NCBI GenBank assembly: GCA_012931725.1
Contig: CM022945.1
Span: 21,486,318 to 21,550,317, forward strand
DNA from: Litsea cubeba
Taxonomy: Eukaryota; Streptophyta; Magnoliopsida; Laurales; Lauraceae
Direction: 5' to 3'
Length of the DNA stretch: 64,000 bases
Part shown: in pieces, positions 32,020-41,936 of the stretch
Numbering within the stretch: the first letter of the stretch is position 1
Layout of the letters: every line of letters begins with the position of its first letter
Made by a program: the position numbers and the translations under genes
The notes under the pieces: model-generated
Told to the model about the DNA's origin: nothing
Seen by the model: the letters and a program-made list of their open reading frames with translations, nothing else
Databases searched by the model: none

Positions 32020-32555
32020 TGTTGGATATTTTCTAAAAACCAATAATTTAAAAAATAAATTCCAAGAGACATTTGAATGTGTCTTTTCAAAATCAAGTTT
32101 TTGGTGCCCTTTGGATGAGATGTGTCTTTTGGGCCCATTTGAGTGGGTGTGACCCAATTTCAAAGGTTGCTTTCAAACATTATAAATTAAGGTGATTTGA
32201 AGTTTTTCAAAGTATTCAAGAGGAATAGAAGACATTATTTTCAGAAGCACATTATCTAAGAGAAGTTTGTTATCTTTTATTATTTACTTGATTTTAAGGA
32301 CAATTCCATATTTCTGATTCTAGTATGCACACTTTGATTCAGAGTTGGGCATTGTATCATGGGGACAGAATTTCATCAAAACCACCTGCATGTGAGAAAT
32401 TATTGTCTTTAAGTAAGCATCTTAATTGGTTTGCCTTGCCCATTTTTCTTTTGTTTTTAATTTTCAACTTCTCACATTCATTAATATTCACATTATTCAC
32501 TAATTATTTATTTGATTTTCTGATTCCACATTCTTTGTAAGTAATTTTCCTAACA
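32020..32555 (+). mobile_element. Isolated copia-type LTR (536 bp) with adjoining purine-rich tract
   Basis: Starts TGTTGGATATTT and ends CCTAACA, the usual TGTTGG...AACA shape of plant copia LTRs. AAAATAGTGGGGGAT directly upstream looks like a polypurine tract, so this is more likely the 3' end of a truncated element than a solo LTR. TATAAATT near 32180 could be the LTR TATA box. No internal coding sequence remains next to it. Confidence 0.5.
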
Positions 32556-32874
32556 TCAGACACCCACAAAATCACAATAAAAGAGACACTGATCTCCACA
32601 ATAATGCTTTCATAGAAAGTTCTCAAGAAGCATCAAAGAGCTTTTAAAATAACTAACGCCTCCACTTCATTAGAATAAACGAACACCCCAGAGAACATAA
32701 ACAAAACCCACCTCCAATACCAGTACATCTATTAATACATATTTTTATTAATTCCCTAAATTGAGACTTATTATCAGTAAGGTATTAATTAGAGAGGGAG
32801 TGTTCATACCTAAATTCTTTTGGATTGAAGCTTTGGATTGATATAATTAGTGAGAGGCGATTGACATAAATAGG
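32556..32874. other. 3' flank of P450 copy B
   Basis: AT-rich; nothing recognised except that the last 60 bases before the stop codon resemble the flank of copy A, as expected for duplicated 3' UTRs. Confidence 0.4.
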
Positions 32875-35800
32875 TTATTCAGAAGTCGGATCCAGGAGCA
32901 ATGGACTGATGCGGGCAATTGGAAAACACACCAAGGGCTTAGCCCTTTGGACTGTAATCCCTGCCTTCTCTGTCATGTCCAAACATACATTCCCCTCACC
33001 ATCCTTACTATTATTAATCTTCAAATCAAAGCTTTGGACCAAGGCCGCAACCGTTGTCTGCATCACTTGCATGGCCAGTGTAATCCCAGGACACGCCCTC
33101 CTTCCACTCCCGAACGGCAAAAGATGGTAATGTTGACCCCTTATGTCTAACTGATGGCTCGAGCCACTGCTGTGCGATGGAATGAATCTCTCGGGGCGAA
33201 ACTCGAGCGGGTTCTCCCAATAGTTGGGGTCCCTTCCAATGGCCCACACGTTGATGAAGATATGGGTGTCTGAAGGGACGTGATAGCCACTGATCTCGGA
33301 ATTGCCAATCGCCTTTCTAAAAACCAAGGGGGCGGCTGGGTGCAATCGAAGAGTTTCTTTGATGATTGCTTGGATGTAAGGGAGATTAGGGATGTCCGAT
33401 TCTTCCACCAGCCTCTCCTTTCCAACGACAGCATCAACTTCTTCTCTTGCTTTCTTAAGCACAGCTGGGTGGTTTATGAGCTCAGCAAGTGCCCATTCCG
33501 CTGTGATGGCAGATGTATCTGTTCCAGCAGCAAAGATGTCCTGCACACAATTATTTATACATTTTCTATCACTCTTGATTTGAGACTGAGTACCAAGATC
33601 CCATAACAGATATTGTGTGTTCTCTCTAATTTCTATACTGTACACACCCGCCCCCACAAAGTTGAAAAAGGAATCTCACAAAAAGGTACGTGAGTAGGGA
33701 TCCTTGAGCATCCCGTCTATTAGCTTCAAATGAGAGCGTTAATTCTTGTCAGCGTGAAGGTTTTTGTCCAGAATTCATCCAGATGGGAGAGTTTATAGAA
33801 AAAAAAGATAAAAACTTTTAATAAATGCGCGCCTTCTAATGAACCCTCTTAATGAGGGTCACGAATCTAGACTCAAAGATCAGGGTCATTGGTAGGGGTG
33901 TTCATGGACCGAGCTAGCCCGGGCAGAACCAGGCTTGGACCTTTATTTTTAATACTAGGGCTGGAGCAGACAAATTTGTGAGGCCCGTTTAATAGACAGG
34001 CCGGGCTTGGACTCAGTTGTAGAGAGCCCAAAGCCAGGCCTGGCCCGATTGGAAAATAATACTAGAGAAAGGTCAAGACCAAACCAACTGGGCTACATAT
34101 GAGATCATGTAATTCCACTCTTTTTAAATTATATTTTAATCTTGTGCTGGGCCAGGCTTGGGCAGAAGCCAGGCCGGGCCCTGGGTATTCCTTAGCCCGG
34201 CCCATAAACACCCCTAGTCATTGGTAGGTGGTCTTGATGGGACCTAGCAAAGAAATTAAAGCATTCGTCTTTAATAAGAGGTCTTTGTCATTTGTTGGTT
34301 TGTCTTAGACGGCCACCCTCTTGATTATCACATTAGACAATTAACTGTATTCTTTGTTCTCTTGATGTTTATTCAGAGAGAAATGGAGAATTCGCAACAT
34401 AAATTCTTAACAGGCCCACAAACCTACATATTGGTATTGTAGGGGTGCACAAAAAAGTCGCTCAACTGATCCGGACCGATCGAAGTGGTTTGGATCGGTT
34501 TTGTAGAAGATCGGTTCAGTCACGGTTTGGATTTCCTTCAAACTGTTTCATTCGGTTTGAAGGTACAGTTTAACCGTTCAAACCGAACCGAACCAATTAT
34601 ATAATTATATATTTTTTTTATAAAAAATATATAAAGATATATGAAAAATTATTGGAAGAAGACTCGAACCTTCGCTCCGTTACTTTAAGTCCAACATCTC
34701 TTACCAATTGAACTTTCATTTTTTTTTAAATAAAATAAAAATAAATAAAAAATCGTAATCGAACCGGTTTCTTAAAGTTCGATTCGGTTCGGTTTGGTTC
34801 GATTTGGGAATATAGAAAATCGATGAATTCGATTTGATTGATGATTTTTCTTATAAATCGATCTAAACCGCCCATGTGCATGTATAGGGACTTCTGGACG
34901 ATATGGATGCCTATCTCTATAAATAAGAAAAAAGTAGGCCCCTCTGATGTGGGCCCCGCAGGAAATTCCCCTCCACGAAATTCTTATCCTTGGAGTATAC
35001 CTATCTCTATAAATAAGGAAAAAGTGGGCCCCTCTGATGTGGCTGTTTAACTCAGTGCTGAATTACACACTCGACAGGGTGAGGGAAGAGAAGAAGGGGT
35101 TGGAGTCGTGAATGGAGAGGAGTGAGGACGTTAAGCGTACCTGAATGAAGGCCTTGATGTCTTCCCTTGTTAGTTTCATCTCAGCTTTCTCATCTTCGGA
35201 TATATCAAGCATCATATCAAGAAGATCCTTGGCATAATCACCACCAGCATCCATCTCTCTCCTAGCCTTCCTCACTACTTCGTGCTCTTTTATGATCCCC
35301 TCAAATACCCCATCTAATTTCAAGTGCAAGTCCTTGTACTGCCTCTCGATCCCCTGCACGTCCAGTTTCTTACATACCCAATTATAATCAGACAAATTGA
35401 ACCTACCAGCGATCTCCCTCAGCTCAATCAGCAGCTTCTGCACATCGCTATCTCCCTCAGTTCTGGAACACCTCTTTCTCATGGCCATCATCGTAACTAC
35501 GTTGCTGGTCATCATCGAAAGCTCGGCAGCCACGTCAACGGCCTCCCCTGCTTCTGATCTTTTCATCAGGAGCTGCAGGAACCTTTGCAGTTCTTGGCGT
35601 CTGATGGGAAGCATCATTTCGATCGTCCGACCGCCAAGGAGCTCAGACATGGTGAACTTCTTAATGAATTTCCAGAAGGGGCCATAGGGGGCGAAGATGA
35701 AGCTGCAGGAGTCGTAGGAGAGGTAACGGACGGCGGAAGATATGGGGCGGGAGGCAAACGAGATCTCATGGATCTTGAGAATTTCTTTGGCGGTGTCGGG

Positions 35801-36049
35801 GGAGGAGGCGATGAAGCATGAGACAGAGCCGAGGCGGAGACGGAATAAGGGGCCGTAGCGGGTGGCGAGCTTGTGGAAGGATAGGTGGGGGAAGGGTCCA
35901 AGGAGATGGAAGTGGCCGATGATGGGGAGGGCTATTGGGCTCGGGGGTTGGCGAGGAGTGGGTCTGGTCTTGGAGAGGATGGCTCGGACTACGAGAGTAG
36001 AGACGAGCCAAATCAGGAAGAGGAAGGCATAGTATAGGATGTCCTCCAT
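32875..36049 (-). CDS. Cytochrome P450 monooxygenase, CYP93-like, intact (copy B)
   Basis: Spliced gene: exon 1 at 36049-35141 (303 codons, MEDILYYAFLFLI) and exon 2 at 33540-32875 (221 codons plus stop), with a phase-0 GT-AG intron of 1,600 bp; 524 residues in all, normal for the family. Landmarks: N-terminal ER anchor (residues about 5-25), hinge PPSPIALPIIGHF, WKFIKKFTMSELLGGRT, I-helix AAGTDTS (307-313), ETLR (365-368), FRPERF (417-422), haem loop PFGSGRRACPG with Cys about 453. It would be an ER-bound oxygenase needing NADPH-P450 reductase. CYP93 members include flavone synthase II, isoflavone synthase and triterpene oxidases; the substrate here cannot be read from sequence. Copy A is its tandem paralogue. 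The intron carries a hAT MITE at 33893-34216. Confidence 0.9.
33893..34216. mobile_element. hAT-type MITE (324 bp) in the intron of P450 copy B
   Basis: Termini TAGGGGTGTTCATGG and (inverted) TAGGGGTGTTTATGG. The exact 8-bp duplication GTCATTGG flanks it (33885-33892 and 34217-34224). TAGGGGTG ends with an 8-bp TSD are diagnostic of hAT. The interior is GGCC-rich and palindromic, with no transposase. Confidence 0.9.
34440..34860. mobile_element. Candidate second hAT-like MITE in the same intron
   Basis: Starts TAGGGGTGCACAAAA at 34440, followed by GGATCGGTTT/AAACCGAACC palindromic text. The right end is degenerate (perhaps near 34886) and I could not find a matching TSD. Confidence 0.3.
34652..34718 (-). 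other. tRNA-like sequence, degenerate
   Basis: On the minus strand: a box A-like GTTCAATTGGTAAGAG and a box B-like GGTTCGAGTCT about 45 bases later, with an anticodon-like region between. Stems pair poorly and no acceptor stem is evident, so this is a tRNA-derived relic within the candidate MITE, not a tRNA gene. Confidence 0.35.
34908..35045. repeat. Direct duplication in the P450 copy B intron
   Basis: CCTATCTCTATAAATAAG(A/G)AAAAAGT(A/G)GGCCCCTCTGATGTGG occurs twice (about 34910-34957 and 35000-35042), about 90 bp apart. Confidence 0.8.
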
Positions 36050-36112
36050 TTCTGTTAGGAGAATCAGGGAATGGGACTGTGTGGGTTGAAGATCTAAGGA
36101 ATAATATGTATA

Positions 36113-36123
36113 CTTATAAATAG
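36113..36123 (-). promoter_or_regulatory. TATA box of P450 copy B
   Basis: CTATTTATAAG on the minus strand, about 65-75 bp upstream of the ATG at 36049, leaving room for a short 5' UTR. The left LTR of the Tat element begins about 140 bp further upstream. Confidence 0.45.
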
Positions 36124-36264
36124 TGTAGCTCTGTATAGGGATTAGTGAGAGAGGGAGCCGGCATTCTTGAAATATCATTCTTGAAATATTAAAAGACGTA
36201 GGTGGGGAATGGGAATGGCGACGGTCATTTTTCAAACTTCAAAGTCAGAGCTGAGGAAGACTAA

Positions 36265-37185
36265 TGTAAGTGAAGAAAATGTAACTCACAAGAATAAAGG
36301 GATGCATGCACGGACTTATCCAAGGAGATTAGGAACACCCATGCCAGCGCTGAAACCTGAGAAAAGAAAGAAGAATAGAAGGTCAGAAGACCCTGGCCTG
36401 GGCGACGCAAGGCTCTCCGATGCCTAAGTCAATATATGAACTGGATAGAGGATGGAGATTTTTGGGGAAGAAGGTGGCGTACCAGCGTGTATTGCATTCG
36501 TTGGCCTCTCCTGCTTGTGAACTGTTCTTGTGTTTATATAGAGGAAGAGAGGAGGCAAAGGGGTAGTTGACTGTCTTGTCACAGCCCACATTGCCAGGTA
36601 GTAGGGAGGCGCGGTCCCATCGTAGCCTACTTTTTCTTTAATAGCTATCACATCATGGCTTGTCTCATCCCATCCGGTCATATCCTGGCGCCTTGGGAGC
36701 TGTGGACGGCGATCTATCAGGAGATATGGGCCGGGCCCTTGTCTTGTCGCACGTGCCGTAGCGTGTTTGAACGTCCATGGGAGGATGGCTGTCAGTGCCC
36801 GGTGCTTTTACCGAGATGAGGCTCTTGGCCGAGATGGAAGGTCTTGCCGAGATGAGGACCTGGCGGAGATGGAGGGTCCTGGCACTGTTGCCGAGGCGGA
36901 CGATTTGCTGCCGAACTGGAGAGCCAAGGTCGGGAACCACTGACTTGGCTTAGAGAGATCTTGCAAAGGTGCCAAGGTGGAGGCCGAAGTGGGATGTTCT
37001 GGCCGAAGTCTGCCGAAGTGGAGCAGTCTGGCATTGCTAAGGCGTGCATTACCGAAGTGAGGGGAGTTGTGCACAGGAAGCTTGGAGCACGAGACCGAGC
37101 TTGCCGGGATGGACTTGCTGGTGCGAGGGCCTGGGATGGAGCATCTTGGCCGGGATTCTGATGAGTTCGGAAATTTCCCCACACA
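36265..37185 (-). repeat. 3' LTR of the Tat-type element
   Basis: In element orientation it starts TGTGTGGGGAAATTTCCG (37185) and ends ...CACTTACA (36265). 36265-36560 aligns with the 5' LTR remnant at 39805-40104 with scattered substitutions and small indels, so this insertion is older than Athila #1. Confidence 0.75.
36533..36541 (-). promoter_or_regulatory. TATA box in the Tat 3' LTR
   Basis: CTATATAAA on the minus strand; the same motif is in the other LTR at 40074-40082. It would direct transcription toward the P450 copy B promoter, which lies about 400 bp downstream on the same strand. Confidence 0.5.
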
Positions 37186-37197
37186 AAGCCCCCCAGC
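37186..37197 (-). promoter_or_regulatory. Polypurine tract of the Tat-type element
   Basis: AGCTGGGGGGCTT on the minus strand immediately before the LTR start TGTGTGG. Confidence 0.6.
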
Positions 37198-37798
37198 TTC
37201 TGAGCTCTGAGAATACTCTTAGAGGTCGGAAGCTAAGAAGGAATTTTCTTCAGTGTCTGGTTTGCCACTAACTGGAGAGACCGTGACCAGCCGTCCCGTC
37301 GCCAGAGGTGCAGTCTCGTTGGAAGTATTCTGGTGATGCTGCCGAGGGGGCTAGTATTACTGCCAACCTGGAAACTAACACTGCTGCCGAGCTGTGGGCT
37401 GGAACCATTGCCGAGCTGGGTGTTGCTGAGAACCGAGATATGCTCGTTGCCTGAGACCAGTATGAGGCCGAGCAGGTGATGTGGAACAGTCTATTCGGCG
37501 CTGGCGGAGATGGAGAAGCCTGGACGGCACACTAGAGGAAAAAAAATAAAGTTCTGATTCTGCAATTTTGCATTCCTTCCTCTATTTCTTTGTACTTTTG
37601 TACTTGTATTTTTGTGCTGCTTTTCGGCACTTCAGTGCTTGCACTGCTCTTTTCTTCTAAAGACTGTCACTGGCCGAAATGGACCGACATTGGCAGAGAC
37701 GAGCTGTCATTTGCCGAGGTGAACCCAGGGTCTCGAGGATCTCGGCTGTGCGAGCCTGAGTTCGGGAACGATCTCGAAGGGAGTATGAACTCGGAATT
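37198..37798. other. Tat element 3' region with degenerate TGCCGAG(C/A)TGG motifs
   Basis: Many irregular copies of GCCGAG(A/C)TGG / TGCCGAGG-type motifs, also in the adjoining LTR (36800-37160). No coding frame with homology. Confidence 0.5.
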
Positions 37799-38030
37799 TA
37801 GGAAGCGACTGGATGTATGAATCCGAAGCCTCTTCCAGGATCAGGGACCCAAACTTTAGGAAACGACCGGATGTATGAATCCGAAGCCTTTTCCAGGGTC
37901 AGGGACCCAAACTTTAGGAAACGACCGGATGTATGAATCTGAAGCCTTTTCCAGGGTCAGGGACCCAAACTTTAGGAAACGACCGGATGTATAAATTCGA
38001 TGCCGGTCCCAGGGTGTTGTGAACCCAAGG
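37799..38030. repeat. 58-bp tandem repeat, about 3.8 copies
   Basis: Units GAAACGACCGGATGTATGAATCCGAAGCC... start near 37802, 37860, 37918 and 37977; the last is diverged. Confidence 0.9.
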
Positions 38031-38098
38031 CCAGTCTCGCCGAGATGGAGAAGCCTGGGTGTATGAACCCGATGGTAGTCTCTCTGGCGCTGGCCTAG

Positions 38099-38412
38099 AC
38101 CAGCATGAGGCCGAAACCTGCGTGAAGCGCGTAGCTAGCACGAGGGCGGCACCAGCATGAGGTCGTTTAATGCGGTCGAGGCCAGCATGAGGCCGAAACC
38201 AGCGTGAGGTGGAAACCAGCACGTGGACGGACCAGCATGAGGTCATTTAATGCGGTCGAGACCAGCATGAGGCCGAAACCAGCGTGAGGTGGAAACCAGC
38301 ACGTGGACGGACCAGCATGAGGTCGTTTATTGCGGTCGAGACCAGCATGAGGCCGAAACCAGTGTGAGGTGGAAACCAGCACTCGAACGGACCAGCATGA
38401 GGTCGTTTAGAG
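38099..38412. repeat. 80-bp tandem repeat, about 4 copies
   Basis: ACCAGCATGAGGCCGAAACC recurs near 38099, 38181, 38261 and 38341. Each unit also holds a second ACCAGCATGAGGTCGTTTA half, so it is itself an internal duplication. Confidence 0.9.
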
Positions 38413-38519
38413 GCCAAGAATCCTGGGTGTATCAACCCGAGGAATTGGTGGCCCTATTGCCGAATGTGAGTCACGCCCGAGTGTATAAAACGACCCCAGG
38501 GTGAGCTCGGTGGCTCTGG

Positions 38520-38730
38520 ATGACTGATGGCGGTAGAGGACTGTGCGATCAAGGTTGACAGCAGAGGACCGTGCCGTCAAAATGACAGTAGAGAGTCGTA
38601 CGATCAAAGCCGACAGTAGAGGGTCGTGCCGGTGTCATCGAAGCGGACGGCACCATCGAAGCTGACAGTATAGGGTCGTGCCGCCGAAATTAAGGTAGAG
38701 GGTCATGCGATCGAAGCTGACGGGCGGTCG
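38520..38730. repeat. Degenerate GACAGTAGAGGGTCGTGCCG repeats
   Basis: Six to seven irregular copies of a (GACAGTAGAGG)(GTCGTGC)(CATCGAAG) module of roughly 30-45 bp. Confidence 0.7.
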
Positions 38731-38851
38731 AAGCTAGGTGATGACAGGAGACGCCTAGCTGCCTCCCGAGCTGGAAGAGACCTCAGCAGAGCTGGGGGCT
38801 GCTAGCGAGCTGGAGACATCCGCCGAGCTGGAAGCTATCTCGTCGCTTTCC

Positions 38852-39620
38852 TAATGGTGGAACTGCTCCTGGGCTCGGGCTTCGTCTGCTTCCTTCTTGA
38901 CGAATCGGATTATCCCGGTTATCAGCACAGCCATAGTGTCCACGGGATGCATGGCCAAGTCTCCCCGAAGCTCGTTGCCTGGTAGGAGGCTTGTTGAAAA
39001 GACAGGACTGCTATTGCATCTGAGGCATTCTCGATCTGGCTGTAGACAGCCTAGAACCTTTTGGCGAACTGCGTGATGTTCTCGGTCTGCTTTATTCTGA
39101 GGGCCATAAGGTCGGCGGCTGTCCTTGAGGTGACCCTATGAACTTGGAACTTCGTCATGAAGGAACTTCGGAGCTGTTGCCAACTTTTGATTGATCCTGG
39201 GGGGAGTGCGCAGAACCATTTTAGGGGGAGGTCCCCTAGGCTGGAAGAGAAGATTTTGGAGTTCAGGTGGCCTGCACCGCCCCACACCGACATCCTCTGA
39301 GTGAAGTGCCGAAGTTGTGCTGCTGGGTCAGAGGTTCCATCGTAAACGACGAACCTCGTGACTTTGAAATCTTTAGGAAGTGGGAAGCTTCTGATCTCTA
39401 GATAGAAGGGAGATGCGCCGAAATCGTCAGAGTTCGCCTGAACTTGAGAGAAGCCAGCCATCTCCATATGTTGTCGTACTGCTTGCTCTATGCGTCGATC
39501 AAGCCACTCTCTGGAGTCGCGGTTGTTACCCGAGCTTTCGCCATGGGCCCGGTTGCTTCTGTTGTCCTTCAGGATGCGCCTTTTGGAAGGTAGAGTCGAG
39601 GTCGAATCCTTAGAGGATGA
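38852..39620 (-). pseudogene. gag: Tat-type retrotransposon gag, frame-disrupted
   Basis: The capsid core of an LTR element. The frame is open from about 39620; the first good ATG is at 39467 (MEMAGFSQVQ). The retrotransposon gag domain is clear: PLPKDFKVTRFVVYDGTSDP, LRHFTQRMSVWG, LGDLPLKWFCALPPGSI..WQQL, then TENITQFAKRF and a TAG at 39053-39051. Similarity continues past that stop (AVYSQIENASDAIAVLSFQ) and, in another frame, IIRFVKKEADEARAQEQF to a stop near 38852. So at least one stop and one frameshift separate a formerly longer Gag. No zinc knuckle or pol follows. Confidence 0.8.
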
Positions 39621-39785
39621 ACTCGATCGAGTATCCTACTGTTGGTCGCTTGCTGGACCAGATCTTGCTCCCGACCTTCCCCGGCGAGGGACCGTCGGCA
39701 GCTGCGCCGATAGTGTCAGTGGTTCTTTTCCCTTTCTGGTTTTTCGAGGCATGGTGCTTGGGGAAGATGACTTTTTGTAGGCGCT

Positions 39786-39802
39786 TCCCACAGATGGCGC
39801 CA
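39786..39802 (-). promoter_or_regulatory. Primer binding site of the Tat-type element
   Basis: TGGCGCCATCTGTGGGA on the minus strand, two bases after the LTR end. It closely resembles the TGGCGCCGTCTGTGGGA site of Tat/Ogre-type elements, usually assigned to tRNA-Arg. Confidence 0.7.
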
Positions 39803-39804
39803 AT

Positions 39805-40104
39805 TGTAAGTGCAAAAAATGTAACTCACAAGAATAAAGGGGGTGCCTGCACGGACTTATCCAAGGAGATTAGGAACACTGATGCCTGCGCCTGAAGCCT
39901 AAGAAAAGGAAGAAGAATAGAAGGTCAGAGGACCCTGGCTTGGGCGGCGCAAGGCTCTCCGATGCCTAAGTCAGTATATGAACTGGACAGAGGATGGAGA
40001 TTTTTAGTAAAGAAGGTGGCGTACCAGCGTGTATTGTATTCGTTGGCCTCTCCTGCTTGTGAATTGTTCTTGTGTTTATATAGAGGAAGAGAGGAGGCAA
40101 AGGG
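39805..40104 (-). repeat. 5' LTR remnant of the Tat-type element
   Basis: Matches 36265-36560. It stops at AAAGGG (40104), where the intact LTR continues GTAGTTGACTG; that missing part is not found elsewhere in the window. Confidence 0.8.
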
Positions 40105-40300
40105 CACTACACCAAAATAGGATATTAGCAACACTCAAGATTTTTGGTAAGTAACGGTTTTTAAATGTAACTAATTTCCTAACGTTTTATGGGCGTTAAC
40201 ATTAGTTTTAAAGTGTTACATTAATTTTACTCGATTTTATAATTATTTTGTTACGGTATCTTCATATTTTCCTAACGTTTTATGGGCGTTAATAAACCGT
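40105..40300 (+). mobile_element. CACTA-like left terminus (CACTACACCAAAATAG)
   Basis: Starts CACTACACCAAAATAGG and carries the subterminal phrase CCTAACGTTTTATGGGCGTTA twice (about 40178 and 40270). It interrupts the Tat LTR on its left and is itself followed at 40301 by another CACTA-like terminus. The matching right end is not seen. Confidence 0.5.
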
Positions 40301-41450
40301 CACTACTAGAAATATGAGTTTTGGCTCACAAAAACGTGGGTGGCGGTCGCAAATAGCATTACTAGCGACCGCTATGGCGGTCGCAAAAGCCCATTCGTAA
40401 AATGCCCCTAGAAACCCTTTTTCTTCAGTTTTCCCTTTCCCCCATTTTTTTCCCTTGCTCCCGCCCTCCACATGCATTCTGCACTCTCCCTCTCCCGATC
40501 TCTTGCGCCGATTCTCCCTCTCCATCTCCCTCTCCCTTCCTCTCCCTCACCCTCTCTGTCGCAAAAATCGCTCATGCGCCCTGCTCCCTGCTCCCGCGCT
40601 CTGCCACGCCACCGCCGGACGATCTGTTGCGCCGGAGACGCCACCGCTCGTATCCCTCCCCGTCGCAGCGTCTCCCTCTCGGATTTGGTACCCCCATCGC
40701 CATCTCTGTGCAATAGCGCCCACTCCATCGCCCTTTCCAGCCCTCTCTATCTCTTCACACCAGCCAACACTCTCACCCCATCTCTCCCCTTCGATCACTC
40801 CTATCATCTCCAAGCGATCACCATCTTCAGCCTGCACAGAAACCTCCCCCATCGCCATCTCTGCACACACCGACCACCCCAGATCCACATCATCACCATC
40901 TTCATCCCCTCTCCATCGCCCTTTCCAGCCCTCACACCCACTCGTCCTCCATCAGAACCCCACGCAAGCCATCACCCTGGCCATCACCCTGCGCAGAAGT
41001 TCCCCACGAGAATCATCCTCTCTACCCTCAGGCAGCCATCATCATCTCCAGTCACAGAACCAATTATTGAGGTAGCACCCCCATTCACGTGGAACTCTGG
41101 GAAGGAAGAAACATTGACGCAGAGTTCCAGAGGGGGCCATCATGCAAGGAAGAAACACCTCGTTCACAGTTGAGTGTCTCTTCCACCTTCCCCTGCATCA
41201 CACTCCCACTGCATTACACTTCACTGCACATTCCCTCTTTCCTCTCTTTTCTTTTATTCTCTTCTTCCTCCCTCTTCTCTTTTTCCATTGCTTTATGTGA
41301 ATATTCAAAGTATCTATTGTTGTTTGTTGTTGATGATGAAACTGTTGATTTGATTTTGGGTACTTGCCCAAGTCTTCACCCTAGAAATCCAAGATGTTTT
41401 TCTAACAGGAGTTCACATATAAATGAACTTCTTACAACTTTTGGTGCTTG
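40301..41450 (+). mobile_element. Second CACTA-like left terminus (CACTACTAGAAATATG) with C-rich leader
   Basis: CACTACTAGAAA at 40301, then GGTGGCGGTCGC...GCGACCGC...GGCGGTCGC subterminal inverted motifs (40340-40390). 40400-41170 is C/CT-rich, open in several frames with low-complexity products, like the CT-rich leader of the first CACTA. No transposase domain is found. Confidence 0.45.
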
Positions 41451-41936
41451 ACGTAGAGGTAGAACTAGAACAGTGCTCATATCCAATAAGTCACAGCTGT
41501 CACTACAATGGCACAACACACAAAGAATGAACTCACACACACACACAAAGGATCATTTTTAATATTTGAAAAAGGTTTCTGGGTACATGAGAGATTTTAC
41601 AGATGGGTTATTGCAGTGATGGCTTTGCTTGAGTTCTATGCTTTGACTCAGGTATCAATTGATAGAAATCAATAAAACCAAAACATGCTGAATCTCATAG
41701 CCCATGAAAGTCATCTATGTTAGCCATTTCAAGTGTGCAGGCTCTCTGATAAAGAAAAAGGAAGACAATTGGTAGAATCACAGATGTAAGATTTCATGGG
41801 AATTGAGATGATATTAATTTAATTATAAATATGCCACTGAGGTCCTATAACTAGAAATATACAAGAAATCCATCTCAATTGAAAAAAAAAAAGAAGAAGA
41901 TGAAGATATAAGAAAGGTCTGATGATCCATGATGAC
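41451..41936. other. Sequence between CACTA-like leader and Athila #2
   Basis: No gene recognised; a short (CA)n tract lies at about 41535. It may be intron of the interrupted CACTA gene, by analogy with the first element. Confidence 0.3.

Larger units (their letters stand above)
36265..40104 (-). mobile_element. Non-autonomous Tat-type Ty3/gypsy element (gag only), 5' LTR truncated
   Basis: Minus-strand element: 5' LTR remnant 39805-40104, primer site 39786-39802, gag about 39620-38852, repeat-rich 3' region, polypurine tract 37186-37197, 3' LTR 36265-37185. No protease, RT or integrase was found. A gag-only LTR element fits the TR-GAG class; tandem repeats downstream of the coding region are known for the Tat lineage. 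The 5' LTR stops where a CACTA-like terminus begins at 40105. Confidence 0.8.

Noticed and set aside
34652..34718. Functional tRNA gene
   Set aside because: Acceptor stem and anticodon stem do not pair properly; treated as a relic.
36792..37184. 130- and 124-codon minus-strand frames
   Set aside because: Within the Tat LTR and made of degenerate GCCGAG repeats; no domain.
40455..41173. Overlapping 206- and 233-codon Pro/Ser-rich frames
   Set aside because: Several frames open at once in C-rich leader sequence; low complexity, no domain.
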